DNA of 39,357 nucleotides from Thermodesulforhabdaceae bacterium (GCA_037482015.1 JBBFKT010000013.1:1-39357), one strand, 5' to 3'. Numbered from the stretch's first letter, positions 16,293-26,610 are shown. The notes: generated by a model from the sequence alone, not told the origin. Made by a program: numbers and translations.

Positions 16293-16787
16293 ATGAGCCA
16301 GCAACGAGGCTTTTCTCTTATAGAACTCCTGGTTGTTATGGCAATCATTGCTATCCTGGCTGCTGTTGGAACTACTCAGTATATGAAATATATTGCCAAC
16401 TCCCGCTATGCCAGGCTTGAAAGCACTCTGAAGCAAATGATGCTTGTGGCTGAGGATTTTTATAGTGAATTTAACAGATATCCTAATGGTGTCTGCGATG
16501 CAACTGCATCAAGTGTTGATAAGGTATGTTGGGTTGATGCTTCCGGTTCTATAGTAACTTCTTCAGGTAGTTACAGTTTTAAGATTCCTCCGCTTGTAAG
16601 GATTACTTTTACACCAGCCGGATCGGCTTCAATCCAAATTACGTTGGAAAGTTCTTCTAAGGTTCTGCGAAATTTTGCAAAAAATGGTGGTGCTAAGCTG
16701 GTGTTTGATTCCAGAACATCAACCAGTGATATTGCCTGTTATGATGATGAAATCCACGGTAAGGGTGGAGCAACAGGTTGTCCATAA
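16293..16787 (+). CDS. Second type IV pilin-like protein
   Basis: The protein has 164 residues from the ATG at 16293, placed by AAAGGAG five bases upstream; an in-frame ATG at 16272 overlaps the terminator and lacks a ribosome site. The leader MSQQRG precedes FSLIELLVVMAIIAILAAVGTTQY, with Glu at +5. The helix is close to that of the first pilin, including QYMKYIAN, but the C-terminal domain is different and has four cysteines. It may be a minor or alternative shaft subunit. Its stop overlaps the next ATG in TAATG, so it is translationally coupled to the membrane glycosyltransferase. Confidence 0.9.
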   Translation: MSQQRGFSLIELLVVMAIIAILAAVGTTQYMKYIANSRYARLESTLKQMMLVAEDFYSEFNRYPNGVCDATASSVDKVCWVDASGSIVTSSGSYSFKIPPLVRITFTPAGSASIQITLESSSKVLRNFAKNGGAKLVFDSRTSTSDIACYDDEIHGKGGATGCP

Positions 16788-18526
16788 TGAAAAAGCATTT
16801 GATTTTTGGATGGGTTTCTATCCCTATTCTTGGAATTCTTGCTTATTTATGCACTTTTAAGATTGGTTTTGTCTGGGACGACTACATATACATCCAACAG
16901 CAACTTGCGTCCATTAGAGAATTTAGTTTTTTTGAAGGGCTGAAAAAGTATGTATATTTTCGCCCAACGATAACTGTTTTTTCCCTGATTGATTATACTA
17001 TATGGCACCGTAATGCTCTGGGGTATCATATTACCAATATCACCTTTCATCTGTTAAATTCGCTCCTTGTTGCTCTTTTAGCTCACAGGCTTTTACTAAT
17101 TCACTACGACAGCAAATCTTCCAGCATTCCCTGGATCGCAGGACTCCTGTTTGCACTTCACCCAATTCACACTGAGTCGGTTAACTGGATTGAAGGAAGA
17201 ACCGATTTGATATGCACGACCTTCTTCCTGCTCGCCATAATATCTTACATTGAATTCAGGTCTAAGAAGTCCTGGGCTGCCCTGGTTTCTTTTCTGATTT
17301 TTACCGTTTTTACAATGGCTGCAAAAGAGCCGGGAGTAATGGTTCCTGTGGTGGTGATGGCTTATGAGTTTGTTTATGCCAGAGAACGACGAATTATCAT
17401 TGCTGTTGTCGCAGTGTGTTCTCTTCTTTTTGGGGCAGTTGTAGCTGCAAGAAGCCATATCATTAAAAATTTGCTTCTTCCTTTTCTTTCTCATCACAGT
17501 CTTACCGAACTTATTCGTCTGGGAATAGTGTCTTACGGATTCTATCTCAGAAAAATATTCTGGCCCCTGCCGTTAAATTTCTTCATTGGTGAACTGCCCG
17601 AAGGGGTTCTATTTTTTGTCTTTAGCCTGATATCTCTTATCGGATTGCTAGTTCTAGCAGTGGTGTTAAGAAAAAGATATTCTTTGATCTCCTTTTTCAT
17701 TCTATGGTGGCTTATAACTATTCTGCCTCATGAGGTTATTCTATTGGGCGGAAGTGCTGTAACTCCTGTAGCTGAAAGATACCTTTATCTTCCTTCCGTG
17801 GCTTTTGCCATAGTTGTTGCCGTCTTTATAATGAGCATACCCGCTACGGCTGTGAGATGGGTATTGGTTCTGGTTTTGGTGGTTTTTTACGGCGTGGTTA
17901 CGTTTCACAGAACGATGATATGGACTGATGGAGAAAAACTCTGGGGTGATACTGTCAGGAAGTCTCCCGATTTTGCTTTGCCTTACCAGTGGTATGGAAA
18001 CGCTCTATACGAAAAGGGAAAGGTTCAGGAAGCGATGGATGTATGGAAAAGAGCTCTCGATTGTCCCTATATGACCGGTAAAGGCATGGACGTAACTGGA
18101 GCAGATTCTAAGTTCAGGAAAAGCCTTTTTCATACTTCGCTGGCTCTCGGGTATATCAATATTGGTGATGATGAAACCGCTCGCTACCATCTATTTCAAT
18201 CAACCGAGTTGTTTGCAAACTACCATTCTTATTTCCTTTTGGGAATGATTGAAAGAAGAGCGGCAGAAAGAGCGGAAAGTGAGGAATTCAAGAAAGAACA
18301 TCTTTCAAGGGCTCTAGTGTATTTAGACATTTCGGTTCAGCTTAATCCATCCTTTCAGGAAGCCGTATATTTTCTCGCACTAACAGAGGCTGAAACGGGT
18401 CATTATCTTGAAGCTATGGAACACTTCAAGGCGGCTTTAGAGCTTGATCCCAGAACTCCAATTGCAATTCAAGCCGCCCTGGAACTTAACAAGTTAAGAT
18501 CCAGGGCATATACGCCAGTTCAGTAA
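16787..18526 (+). CDS. TMTC-like polytopic membrane protein with C-terminal TPRs, probable GT-C glycosyltransferase
   Basis: The protein has 579 residues. A first membrane helix is followed by FVWDDYIYI, the acidic loop motif typical of GT-C enzymes. About nine further hydrophobic segments run to residue 380 (FALHPIHTESVNWIEGRTDL is a conserved TMTC-like loop). Residues 400-575 contain tetratricopeptide-like repeats such as QWYGNALYEKGKVQEAMDVW and AETGHYLEAMEHFKAALELDP. TMTC proteins in animals are O-mannosyltransferases; bacterial relatives are mostly uncharacterised. Coupling to a pilin gene recalls the pilin glycosyltransferases encoded beside pilA in other bacteria, so pilin O-glycosylation is a reasonable inference. 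The start overlaps the pilin stop (TAATG). Confidence 0.85.
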   Translation: MKKHLIFGWVSIPILGILAYLCTFKIGFVWDDYIYIQQQLASIREFSFFEGLKKYVYFRPTITVFSLIDYTIWHRNALGYHITNITFHLLNSLLVALLAHRLLLIHYDSKSSSIPWIAGLLFALHPIHTESVNWIEGRTDLICTTFFLLAIISYIEFRSKKSWAALVSFLIFTVFTMAAKEPGVMVPVVVMAYEFVYARERRIIIAVVAVCSLLFGAVVAARSHIIKNLLLPFLSHHSLTELIRLGIVSYGFYLRKIFWPLPLNFFIGELPEGVLFFVFSLISLIGLLVLAVVLRKRYSLISFFILWWLITILPHEVILLGGSAVTPVAERYLYLPSVAFAIVVAVFIMSIPATAVRWVLVLVLVVFYGVVTFHRTMIWTDGEKLWGDTVRKSPDFALPYQWYGNALYEKGKVQEAMDVWKRALDCPYMTGKGMDVTGADSKFRKSLFHTSLALGYINIGDDETARYHLFQSTELFANYHSYFLLGMIERRAAERAESEEFKKEHLSRALVYLDISVQLNPSFQEAVYFLALTEAETGHYLEAMEHFKAALELDPRTPIAIQAALELNKLRSRAYTPVQ

Positions 18527-18603
18527 GAAACTGAGCTAATCACAGAGACGCAGAGAGAATAGAGGAAGCACAGAGAAAATAGCAAGCCGGTCTTCAAAAC
18601 CCC

Positions 18604-18630
18604 TTGACAGTTTCGCCAAAATTTTCTAAT
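18604..18630 (+). promoter_or_regulatory. Candidate promoter of the tRNA pair
   Basis: TTGACA at 18604-18609 and TCTAAT at 18625-18630 are good hexamers, but the spacer is 15 bases, shorter than ideal. They lie about 50 bases before tRNA-Val. The stretch before it (18540-18585) is a purine-rich CAGAGA-type low-complexity run without a gene. Confidence 0.5.
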
Positions 18631-18678
18631 AGAGAGACGCAACACGCGGAACTTACCTACCCCCGGCGGGTAGGAAGT

Positions 18679-18753
18679 GGGCGGGTAGCTCAGCGGGAGA
18701 GCATCGGCCTTACAAGCCGGGGGTCACAGGTTCGAGTCCTGTTCCGCCCACCA
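18679..18753 (+). tRNA. tRNA-Val (anticodon UAC)
   Basis: A full cloverleaf is visible. GGGCGGG pairs with the 3' acceptor strand (one G-U pair), the D-arm is GCTC...GAGC, and the anticodon stem TCGGC/GCCGG holds the loop CTTACAA. The T-arm ACAGG TTCGAGT CCTGT is intact. The CCA end is encoded. The anticodon TAC reads GUA and other GUN valine codons. Confidence 0.97.
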
Positions 18754-18785
18754 GGACAGAGATAAATTTAAGTTGTTTAAGTTGC

Positions 18786-18863
<78 letters not shown>

Positions 18864-18895
18864 TTTTTTTGTCTTGTGAAAGCCTACAAAAAGTC

Positions 18896-18923
18896 TTGCT
18901 ATTGAAGCTATGCTCACTATAAT
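18896..18923 (+). promoter_or_regulatory. Sigma-70 promoter before rpmE
   Basis: TTGCTA at 18896-18901 and a perfect TATAAT at 18918-18923 are separated by 16 bases and lie about 65 bases before the rpmE start. Confidence 0.65.
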
Positions 18924-18989
18924 ACCAGTTCTTGGTTGGAAGACCTCGTAAGAAACCGAAAGGAAGATAAAAAGGAGGAAGTTTAAGTC

Positions 18990-19202
18990 ATGAAAAAAGG
19001 TATTCATCCGCCCTATCACCAGGCAGTTATTAAGTGCGCCTGCGGAAATGAAATCCATGTTGGATCAACTAAGAAGGAACTAAAAGTTGAAGTCTGTTCC
19101 AAATGCCATCCTTTCTTTACCGGTAAACAGAAACTTGTGGATACTACGGGAAGAGTTGAACAATTCCTGAAGAAATACAAAGATTACCAGATTCAAGAAT
19201 AA
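18990..19202 (+). CDS. rpmE: 50S ribosomal protein L31, zinc-binding form
   Basis: The protein has 70 residues starting [10 protein letters not shown], with the zinc ligands C16, C18, C36 and C39 (KCACGN ... VCSKCHPF) and the usual end [17 protein letters not shown]. It is the zinc-containing C+ paralogue; the window also holds a zinc importer. AAAAGGAGG precedes the ATG. Proximity of rpmE to prfA and prmC is common in bacteria. Confidence 0.97.
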   Translation: MKKGIHPPYHQAVIKCACGNEIHVGSTKKELKVEVCSKCHPFFTGKQKLVDTTGRVEQFLKKYKDYQIQE

Positions 19203-19252
19203 AAACTCTCGGAAAGAAAGAATTTTTCGGCAGTTAGCCGTTATGAAATCCT

Positions 19253-19285
19253 GCAGGGTGCATGCTGTGCATCCTGCCTTTTCTT
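19253..19285 (+). terminator. Intrinsic terminator after rpmE
   Basis: GCAGGGTGCA pairs with TGCATCCTGC over 10 bp (one G-U pair) around a 5-base loop, then CTTTTCTT. It separates rpmE from prfA. A dyad GATACT-AGTC-AGTATC at 19308-19323, just upstream of prfA, may mark regulation of the next transcript. Confidence 0.75.
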
Positions 19286-19358
19286 ATCAGTCTGTTGGTA
19301 AGGCTGTGATACTAGTCAGTATCTAGTAAAAAATCAGGATGGTGGTGTCAGAGGTGTT

Positions 19359-20429
19359 ATGTTAGAGAGGTTGGAAGCTGTAGAAAGTAAGTTTGTGCAA
19401 ATTGAGCAAGCAATGAGCAGTCCTGAGGTTATTGGTCGTCCTCAGGAGTATCAGAAGCTTGTAAGAGAACATGCGGAAATTGCTCCTATTGTTGATGCAT
19501 ACAGAAAATACAAGGATTTGAATCGCCAAATTGAAGCAAATCTCGAACTTCTTGAAGATGAAAAAGATCCTGAGATGAGGGATCTAATCAAACAGGATAT
19601 TGCTGAACTCGAGGAAAAAAGAGATGAAGCTCTTCATCAGCTAAAGCTCATGATGCTTCCCAAAGATCCCAATGATGAAAAAAACGTCATTCTGGAAATT
19701 CGTGCTGGAACTGGTGGGGAGGAAGCCGCTTTGTTTGCGGCGGATCTTTTCAGGATGTATGCCCGCTATGCAGAAGAAAAGGGATGGAAGATAGAAGTTC
19801 TGGATAAACATGTGTCGGACATGGGTGGCTTCAAAGAAATCATTGCAAGCATTCATGGTAAGGGTGCTTATAGTCGTTTGAAATTTGAGCGGGGAGTTCA
19901 CCGAGTCCAGCGAATTCCTGTTACAGAAAGCCAGGGACGGATTCACACTTCTGCCGTTACGGTGGCAGTGCTTCCGGAAGCAGAAGAGGTGGATATCGAA
20001 ATTGATCCGTCGGAACTTCGTATTGATGTTTTCAGATCGTCGGGACCAGGAGGACAGAGTGTCAACACTACCGATTCTGCTGTAAGGATTACCCATCTGC
20101 CCACAGGGATTGTAGTTACCTGCCAGGATGAAAAGTCCCAGCATAAAAACAAGGCTAAGGCTCTTAAGGTGCTTCGTTCTCGGCTTCTTGATATGAAGCG
20201 ACGCGAACAGGAAGAAAGGATTGCTCAGGAAAGAAGACAGCAGGTGGGAACGGGGGACCGAAGTGAGCGTATCCGAACATACAATTTCCCTCAAAATAGG
20301 GTCACCGATCACCGTATTAACCTTACACTTTACAAACTTGAAGAAGTTCTTAGCGGACTCCTTGATGAAATCATAGATGCCTTGATAACTTACTATCAGA
20401 CGGAAGAATTGAAGCGGTTGGATGTTTAG
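19359..20429 (+). CDS. prfA: Peptide chain release factor 1
   Basis: The protein has 356 residues, the normal RF1 length. The GGQ motif is at residues 231-233 in [17 protein letters not shown], and the stop-codon-recognition domain contains the RF1-type stretch before REQEERI. RF1 reads UAA and UAG and triggers peptide release. The next gene encodes the methyltransferase that modifies the GGQ glutamine, so enzyme and substrate are adjacent, 18 bases apart. The ribosome site before the ATG is weak (AGAGGTG). Confidence 0.98.
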   Translation: MLERLEAVESKFVQIEQAMSSPEVIGRPQEYQKLVREHAEIAPIVDAYRKYKDLNRQIEANLELLEDEKDPEMRDLIKQDIAELEEKRDEALHQLKLMMLPKDPNDEKNVILEIRAGTGGEEAALFAADLFRMYARYAEEKGWKIEVLDKHVSDMGGFKEIIASIHGKGAYSRLKFERGVHRVQRIPVTESQGRIHTSAVTVAVLPEAEEVDIEIDPSELRIDVFRSSGPGGQSVNTTDSAVRITHLPTGIVVTCQDEKSQHKNKAKALKVLRSRLLDMKRREQEERIAQERRQQVGTGDRSERIRTYNFPQNRVTDHRINLTLYKLEEVLSGLLDEIIDALITYYQTEELKRLDV

Positions 20430-20447
20430 TTCTTATGTGGGCGCACA

Positions 20448-21347
20448 ATGCGGAAGCAATGGACTATTTTGACTCTTCTCGAGTGGACCGTTGACTATTT
20501 TCGTAAGAAAGGCATTGATGCGCCTCGTTCAGAAGCTGAAGTTCTCCTTGCTCACACCCTGGGAATCCGTAGAATTGATCTTTATCTTCGCTATGATCAG
20601 CCTCTGTCCCCTGTCGAACTCGCTTCTTTCAAGGAAGTAGTAAAGCGCCGGGTGGCTCGTGAGCCTTCTCAATACATAACGGGGCGAAAAGAATTCTGGT
20701 CGCTGGAATTCGAAGTTAATCCATCGGTTCTAATACCCAGACCGGAGACAGAAATCCTGGTCGAGAAGGCTGTAGATTGTGTTCTAGAGCGGGGCTATAA
20801 GCGAGTAGTTGATGTTGGAACCGGATCGGGTGCTATAATCGTTTCGATTGCTCATGAACTTCCAATACTTGATTTTCTCGTGGCAACCGATATTTCTCCC
20901 GAAGCTATAGCCGTTGCGCGTCGGAATGCAGAAAAGCATGGAGTCGCTGATCGAATTAACTTTTTAGTTATGGATCTTTTTTCGGCTTTCAAGCCTGGCG
21001 TGCTTTTCGATCTTATAGTTTCTAACCCTCCTTACGTTTCCCATGAAGAATATAAAACACTTGCCCCCGAGATACGTAATTATGAACCGTCTCACGCTCT
21101 TCTTGGTGGTGGAAAGGATGGCCTAGATACAGTAAAAGCTGTTTTGACCAATGGTTGGAATCATCTTGTCGTGAGAGGTATGATGCTTGTTGAAATAGGA
21201 CATAAACAGGCGTCAGATGCTGGTGAATTCTTTAGAGATATGATTGAAAAAAGGGGCGGAAGTGAAGAATGCTTTCGTCTGAATGTGATAAAAGACTACA
21301 GTGGTTTTGATCGATTGCTTTGCGTTGAGAAGATAAAACCTACGTAG
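20448..21347 (+). CDS. prmC: Release factor glutamine N5-methyltransferase
   Basis: The protein has 299 residues. The catalytic NPPY is at residues 193-196, the SAM-binding motif I is VVDVGTGSGAI near 120, and the N-terminal PrmC helical domain includes PSQYITGRKEFW. It methylates the GGQ glutamine of RF1 and RF2. It is co-directional with prfA and likely in one operon with murA, 64 bases further on. Confidence 0.97.
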   Translation: MRKQWTILTLLEWTVDYFRKKGIDAPRSEAEVLLAHTLGIRRIDLYLRYDQPLSPVELASFKEVVKRRVAREPSQYITGRKEFWSLEFEVNPSVLIPRPETEILVEKAVDCVLERGYKRVVDVGTGSGAIIVSIAHELPILDFLVATDISPEAIAVARRNAEKHGVADRINFLVMDLFSAFKPGVLFDLIVSNPPYVSHEEYKTLAPEIRNYEPSHALLGGGKDGLDTVKAVLTNGWNHLVVRGMMLVEIGHKQASDAGEFFRDMIEKRGGSEECFRLNVIKDYSGFDRLLCVEKIKPT

Positions 21348-21411
21348 CTTTGAATCTTCCGAAAGAAAGATTAAAAATTTTGGGGTGTAAGAATGGAGGG
21401 AAAACTGAGCC

Positions 21412-22668
21412 GTGGATAAACTCGTTATAGAAGGAGGCAAGTCTCTTGAAGGAACCGTTCCTATAAGTGGAGCAAAGAATGCAGTTCTACCGCTCATGGC
21501 TTCCACTATACTTGCTCCTGGTGTTCATCGTTTTGAAAATGTTCCTCGTCTAAGAGATGTTAAAACCATGATGAGTCTTCTAGAATTTATGGGGGCTGAA
21601 ACGTCCCTGGATGATAGCGGAAACCTTCTCATTGACTCATCTAGGCTTAATAATCTAGAAGCTCCCTATGATTTGGTTAAGACTATGCGTGCTTCTGTGC
21701 TGGTGTTGGGTCCTCTTGTTGCCCGTTATGGTAGAGCTAGAGTATCCCTTCCTGGTGGGTGCGCTATTGGAGCTCGCCCTATCGATTTGCACATAAAGGC
21801 TCTTGAGTTGATGGGTGCTGACATAAACATAGAACACGGCTATGTAATCGCTGTTGCCGAAAGGCTCCGAGGAACAGTTTTCACCTTTGATCAGGTTACG
21901 GTAACAGGCACCGAGAATATACTCATGGCGGCAACACTAGCGGAAGGAACAACCGTTATTGAAAATGCCGCTCGAGAGCCAGAAGTTGTGGCGCTAGCGG
22001 AATATCTCAAATCTATGGGAGCAAAGATTCAAGGGGCAGGGTCTCATCAGATCATTGTTGAAGGTGTAGATAAACTCACGCCGTCCACCTGTGGGGTGAT
22101 TCCTGACAGGATTGAGATTGGGACTTATATGGTGGCTGCCGGTATAACCGGTGGACATCTCATTTTGAGTCCTTGCATTATTGAGCATGTAGAAGCTATC
22201 GTTAATAAATTAAAGCTTGCTGGCTTAAAAATCGAAGAGCGAAATAATGGTCTGGAAGTGTGGGGACCGGAATCGATCAAAAGTGTTGATGTCAAGACCT
22301 GGCCCTTTCCGGGATTTCCAACCGATATGCAGGCTCAATTCATGGCTTTGATGACCCTTGGATCCGGCGTTAGTGTGATAACAGAGCAGATTTTCGAGAA
22401 CAGATTTATGCATGTGCCTGAACTTAACCGCATGGGTGCCAAGATAAGGCTTGAGGGACGTAGTGCCATTGTTCAGGGAGTTAAGAAACTTACAGGAGCA
22501 CCGGTTATGGCGACAGATTTGCGAGCTTCGGCATCCCTTGTTCTTGCAGGGCTTGCCGCTAATGGCAGGACGGAAGTTAGTCGAGTCTATCATCTTGATC
22601 GAGGATACGAAAAACTTGATCAAAAGCTTGAAGCTGTGGGAGCGCGTATCAAACGCGTTAAAACGTAG
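21412..22668 (+). CDS. murA: UDP-N-acetylglucosamine 1-carboxyvinyltransferase
   Basis: The protein has 418 residues. It starts at a GTG at 21412 with GGAGGG upstream, giving [24 protein letters not shown], the standard MurA N-terminus with the active-site Lys. The catalytic Cys is C117 in [14 protein letters not shown]; enzymes with Asp here resist fosfomycin, so this one is the usual sensitive type. It catalyses the first committed step of peptidoglycan precursor synthesis. The 3' end overlaps the likely comEC start. Confidence 0.97.
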   Translation: MDKLVIEGGKSLEGTVPISGAKNAVLPLMASTILAPGVHRFENVPRLRDVKTMMSLLEFMGAETSLDDSGNLLIDSSRLNNLEAPYDLVKTMRASVLVLGPLVARYGRARVSLPGGCAIGARPIDLHIKALELMGADINIEHGYVIAVAERLRGTVFTFDQVTVTGTENILMAATLAEGTTVIENAAREPEVVALAEYLKSMGAKIQGAGSHQIIVEGVDKLTPSTCGVIPDRIEIGTYMVAAGITGGHLILSPCIIEHVEAIVNKLKLAGLKIEERNNGLEVWGPESIKSVDVKTWPFPGFPTDMQAQFMALMTLGSGVSVITEQIFENRFMHVPELNRMGAKIRLEGRSAIVQGVKKLTGAPVMATDLRASASLVLAGLAANGRTEVSRVYHLDRGYEKLDQKLEAVGARIKRVKT

Positions 22669-25252
22669 TTTAAGAAATCTTTCCCCTGGTGGTGCTCTAG
22701 GGTTTTCTTTTGTTCTAGGTCTCTACCTTACCGACATAATACCCCTTTTTACGATTTTTCTAATTGCCTTATTGTGCCTTGCCTTCTGGGCGATAATCCG
22801 CTTTAGACAATATAAATTGGAATTTTTCGTCATATGTCTGATTATATTTAGTTTCATTGCTGGAATAGGGTATCGGTATCTTCAGACTCAGATGGCCGAG
22901 AAAGATGTTGAGAATTTTAAAGAGTTCATGCAAGTTCTTGGATTTCCTAATCAAGTTCGGTGGGAAGGCTCTATTGATAGTTTCATTGAAAAATATCCCG
23001 ATAAAATACGCTTCGTTGCTAGAGTAGAAAAAATCCTGGATGGAAACGAGGCCAGCAAATTCCTTGAAGATGGAATATTCAAACCGAAGCTTTACGTTTT
23101 TGTGAAAAATCCGGATAGACGCTGGAAATACGGTGAAAAGTTTATTGCGGTAAGCTCTATACAGGAGTCGAAAAATTTCAGAAATCCAACTCCACCATCT
23201 CATCAGGATTTTCAAAAGATAAAGTTCTGGAAGGGCATTTACGGTGTATCTTTCATAGATGGGAAGGAAATTATCACTCTGAATGACGAATATAGGTCAC
23301 TTTATGTTCGTTTCCTGCAATGGATAGATGAACAAAGGCAGGCTTTTTCTGATTATCTGGATCGGACTATATCATATCCAGAGAGTGCTTTCCTTAAGGC
23401 TCTGACGGTTGGTTATAGAAGGTTTATCAGTGATGAATGGAATGAGTTTACAAGTCGTGCTGGAGTCCAGCATCTACTTGCCATTTCGGGGCTACATTTA
23501 GCTTCCGTAGCTGTTTTATTGTTTTTTCTGGTGAGATGGGGGCTTAAGAATATCGCTCCAGGGTTATTTCTTTTCATTCCGGAACCCGTGCTTTCTGCTT
23601 TAATTTCGCTCCCTGTCGTGGCTTGTTACGCTGTTTTAGCCGGTCTTGCCGCCCCAACTCAAAGATCGCTTATAGCTGTGGGATTCATAAGTTTTGGATT
23701 GCTTTTATTTAGAAAAATAGACTTTTTTACAATTTTTTCCCTTGCCGCCATGATGATACTTATTACGGATCTGTCCTTGCTTTATTCTCCGTCTTTTGCG
23801 CTTTCCTTTGCAGCAGTGGCTGGTATTACATGGGTGGCCATGGTGTTGAGACCTATGGGAGAAAACGGATATCTTTGGGCAGGAGGCTCAGAACCTGATC
23901 AGGGACGTTTGGTAAAGTTGCTAATTGGGACGAGGAGAGTTCTTTTTGATATTTTTTGGGTAAGCCTGTGTGTGCAAGTTGTTCTGTGTCCGCTGGTAAT
24001 CTACTTTTTCTTCAGGTTTTCCTGGGCTGGATTGATAGCAAACGTTGCGCTTGTTCCTTACGTGAGCCTTTTCGTGGTTCCAGTGGGACTTGCTGTTCTT
24101 GTTGGTTTCTTGGTGAGTCAGGTCATAAGCGATATTTTTGTCGGTATCGCAAAGTTTTTGATCAAGGTAATGATTGGGCTAATAAAGTTTTTTGGGAACT
24201 GGAATGAGCTTGTTTTTTGGGGAACTCCATGGACGTCATCTCCAGTAGTAGCAAAGTTATGGATCATTTGCTATTGGATCGGACTGGCTTTGGCTGTTGT
24301 AACACTTAAAAGAAGAAAATCGCCGATTTTATTGACGATGATTATACTTGCTCTAATTTCAGCATCTTATCAGGGTTTAATTGCTGTCACGGAGCGAAAG
24401 GAAGGGGGTACACTTGAAGCAATTGTGCTGGATGTGGGCGATGGAAGTAGCAACTTTATCGCTTTTCCAGATGGCAAGACAATGATTATAGACGGGGGAG
24501 GCATTCCCAAAAGCTCGATGGACATTGGATCTCGGATCATTGTTCCTGCTGTTATCGCCTTAGGTTTCAGGCATATAGATGATGTTGTTCTTTCTCATTA
24601 TCATTACGACCACGCAAAGGGGCTTGAATTTTTGCTTAATTCTTTTCCCGTAAGACGCTTTATAGAACCTTTATGTCCTCCGACACACGATGATGAATTT
24701 AGGTTGGTAAGCTTTGCCGCTTCAAGAAAAGTGTTTGTAATTCCATACCATAATGCAAACCAGATTAACAGTGACTTTGAAAAGGTAAATTTTCAGATTT
24801 TGTATCCTTCATTCGATGAGTTGAGTTCTACGTCCTTATGCAAGAATCTTAATAGATCTTCTACGGTTTATAAGGTTAGCTACGAAAAAACGGTTCTTGT
24901 AATTCCTTCTGATGCCACCCTGGATGTGCTTTATCAAATAAAATCAGACATTTCCAGGAAAGATAATGAAGTGCTTCTGCTAGTTGCGCCTCATCATGGA
25001 AGATGTGGATCTTTTGATGAATCTCTTTTTGATGAGATTTCTCCAGATGCTGTCATTATTTCGACAAAAAAATCCAAAAATGTGCCTTGTCCGGCCTTTA
25101 TTCAGTGGTGTAAGAAAAGAAATGTTCCTTGCTTTACGACTTTTGATAGCGGAGCCATAAGATCTATATCCAATGGAAAGTCCTGGGCTATTTACGGAAC
25201 CAGTGAGAAAGGCACGCCCTATTTGTTAAGTGTGATTTCTTATCGGCATTAG
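22562..25252 (+). CDS. comEC: ComEC/Rec2 family DNA uptake channel
   Basis: About 896 residues from the ATG at 22562, which overlaps murA by 107 bases. A TTG at 22628 is an alternative start, and the frame is open further upstream (TTG at 22451), so the N-terminus is uncertain. The order is: membrane helices, a DUF4131-like soluble domain, the Competence domain with many helices ([14 protein letters not shown] is its signature), and a C-terminal metallo-beta-lactamase domain with [12 protein letters not shown] and the metal motif HYHYDH. ComEC forms the inner-membrane channel for single-stranded DNA in natural transformation; the lactamase-like domain is thought to be a nuclease. A ComEA-like protein lies about 1.5 kb downstream. 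Confidence 0.93.
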   Translation: MAGRKLVESIILIEDTKNLIKSLKLWERVSNALKRSLRNLSPGGALGFSFVLGLYLTDIIPLFTIFLIALLCLAFWAIIRFRQYKLEFFVICLIIFSFIAGIGYRYLQTQMAEKDVENFKEFMQVLGFPNQVRWEGSIDSFIEKYPDKIRFVARVEKILDGNEASKFLEDGIFKPKLYVFVKNPDRRWKYGEKFIAVSSIQESKNFRNPTPPSHQDFQKIKFWKGIYGVSFIDGKEIITLNDEYRSLYVRFLQWIDEQRQAFSDYLDRTISYPESAFLKALTVGYRRFISDEWNEFTSRAGVQHLLAISGLHLASVAVLLFFLVRWGLKNIAPGLFLFIPEPVLSALISLPVVACYAVLAGLAAPTQRSLIAVGFISFGLLLFRKIDFFTIFSLAAMMILITDLSLLYSPSFALSFAAVAGITWVAMVLRPMGENGYLWAGGSEPDQGRLVKLLIGTRRVLFDIFWVSLCVQVVLCPLVIYFFFRFSWAGLIANVALVPYVSLFVVPVGLAVLVGFLVSQVISDIFVGIAKFLIKVMIGLIKFFGNWNELVFWGTPWTSSPVVAKLWIICYWIGLALAVVTLKRRKSPILLTMIILALISASYQGLIAVTERKEGGTLEAIVLDVGDGSSNFIAFPDGKTMIIDGGGIPKSSMDIGSRIIVPAVIALGFRHIDDVVLSHYHYDHAKGLEFLLNSFPVRRFIEPLCPPTHDDEFRLVSFAASRKVFVIPYHNANQINSDFEKVNFQILYPSFDELSSTSLCKNLNRSSTVYKVSYEKTVLVIPSDATLDVLYQIKSDISRKDNEVLLLVAPHHGRCGSFDESLFDEISPDAVIISTKKSKNVPCPAFIQWCKKRNVPCFTTFDSGAIRSISNGKSWAIYGTSEKGTPYLLSVISYRH

Positions 25253-25336
25253 AAAATTTTTCCGCTTTTTCTTAAATGGATAGAAAGTTTAGGAAAAGGT
25301 TGTCTTGGTGTAATAAGCTTAAGGGAGGATGTGAAA

Positions 25337-26188
25337 ATGCGCATTTATGGATTTGGCGATATTCATGGGAATGAGAAGGCTCTGGATGTTATTCTTAGAC
25401 ATATTGATACTGTAAAGCCTGATGAGGTTATATGTCTTGGGGATATCGTAGGATGGCTTCCCTGGGGTAGAAAAACTCTTGAAGTCATTACTAAAATGGG
25501 AATTCCTTCTGTCGCTGGGAATCATGATCTTATGGTGGCAGGGGTTTTCCCTGATTATAAGGATCAAATAGATAGAATGCAGGCAACAGCTTACACAGCC
25601 GGGACCCTAGCCGAATTTCCACAATTCTTGGAATATCTCGAATCTCTTCCGCTGGTTATAGAAAAAGAAACATGTGTGATCACTCACTTTAGCCCCTTTG
25701 ATTTACCCGAGGAAGGCACTTCGGTGTCTATTGAAAATTTCACATATCTTAGTGAAGAAAAACTTGGGGAATGTATCCCAAAGTGGAAAGACTTCTTGGT
25801 CCAAGTCATTATCACCGGACACGATCATCTACCCGCACTCTACGAATTTACTGAGAACGGACAGGTAAAGAAACATCCTATAAGGGCGAAAGACTCTGTG
25901 GCTGAAAGTAGTTCTACTTTTGCTGGTGGAATAATAGAAGAGAAGTTTGTGCTTAATGGTTCTAGTAAATATTGGATAAAAGCAGGGGCTGTAGGGGGAC
26001 CTTACAGGGACGGCGTGCCTATGGCAAACAGCGTTTTGTATGATGCCAACGAAGGAGTGATAAGCTTTTTTCGTATACCTTACGATGTATGGAACGTTGC
26101 CGAATCTTTGAGATTAAATAGACTATTCAGGAACATTGAAACCATTCAGCGTTTTGTCAGGACAGCCTATGCCTGGAATAAAAAATAA
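25337..26188 (+). CDS. Calcineurin-like metallophosphoesterase
   Basis: The protein has 283 residues from the ATG at 25337; GGGAGG ends 8 bases before it, while the GTG at 25331 is too close. Metal-binding motifs appear in order: GDIHGNE, CLGDIVGW, AGNHDL, ITHFS and TGHDHLP. The family covers phosphodiesterases and protein phosphatases; the substrate is unknown. It resembles the YfcE/ApaH-like group. It is followed by a hairpin and faces the minus-strand gene for the Lys-rich protein. Confidence 0.9.
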   Translation: MRIYGFGDIHGNEKALDVILRHIDTVKPDEVICLGDIVGWLPWGRKTLEVITKMGIPSVAGNHDLMVAGVFPDYKDQIDRMQATAYTAGTLAEFPQFLEYLESLPLVIEKETCVITHFSPFDLPEEGTSVSIENFTYLSEEKLGECIPKWKDFLVQVIITGHDHLPALYEFTENGQVKKHPIRAKDSVAESSSTFAGGIIEEKFVLNGSSKYWIKAGAVGGPYRDGVPMANSVLYDANEGVISFFRIPYDVWNVAESLRLNRLFRNIETIQRFVRTAYAWNKK

Positions 26189-26192
26189 ATGA

Positions 26193-26234
26193 GAAACTTC
26201 CCCTTCCCGAAGTTTGTGGAAAAGGGGAAGTTTC
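26193..26234. terminator. Hairpin between convergent genes
   Basis: GAAACTTCCCCTT and AAGGGGAAGTTTC are perfect complements over 13 bp around a 16-base loop, placed between the metallophosphoesterase and the Lys-rich gene. No strong T-run follows on the plus strand; a bidirectional terminator role is the simplest reading. Confidence 0.65.
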
Positions 26235-26275
26235 CTGAGAGAGGTGGGAAGATTATAAATTTAGGCTATTCTCGG

Positions 26276-26554
26276 TTACTTGGTTGTTGCTTTCTTGGCA
26301 GCGGGTTTCTTAGCTTTAGCTTTTTTTGCTTTAGCTTTTTTCACTTTCTTCTTGGCCTTCTTCACTTTCTTTTTGGTAACTTTCTTAGCGGGAGCCTGAG
26401 CTGGCACAGGGCTTAGTTGCTCGGATACACCTTGCTGCTGAACAGCCGGTGGTTGTCCTGCCGGTGCTGGAGGAGCCTGCTGCTCCTGAGCAAAAGATGC
26501 CCCATTAACCATGATAAAACTTGCTGCGATGAGTGCACTTAAGAACCTTTTCAT
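26276..26554 (-). CDS. Exported lysine-rich protein with histone-H1-like tail
   Basis: The protein has 92 residues. A clear signal peptide (MKRFLSALIAASFIMVNGASFA, then QEQ) is followed by a Pro/Ala/Gln linker of about 30 residues and a tail of about 37 residues in which Lys and Ala dominate (VTKKKVKKAKKK...). It has no recognised domain. Linker and tail start resemble the neighbouring ComEA-like protein, including QQAP...AVQQQ and KKVTKK, so the two genes look like partial duplicates. The basic tail would bind nucleic acid or other polyanions. The signal peptide places it outside the cytoplasm, unlike nucleoid proteins. An ATG with GGAGAACAAGGA upstream supports the start. Confidence 0.75.
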   Translation of the reverse strand: MKRFLSALIAASFIMVNGASFAQEQQAPPAPAGQPPAVQQQGVSEQLSPVPAQAPAKKVTKKKVKKAKKKVKKAKAKKAKAKKPAAKKATTK

Positions 26555-26610
26555 ATTCCTTGTTCTCCTCTCTAAAATTTATTCCGATTCCTCCCCGCCT
26601 CTCGGGAAAT

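Noticed and set aside
19641-20312. 223-residue minus-strand open frame
   Set aside because: It lies entirely opposite prfA, which is certain. It shows no domain and no ribosome site.
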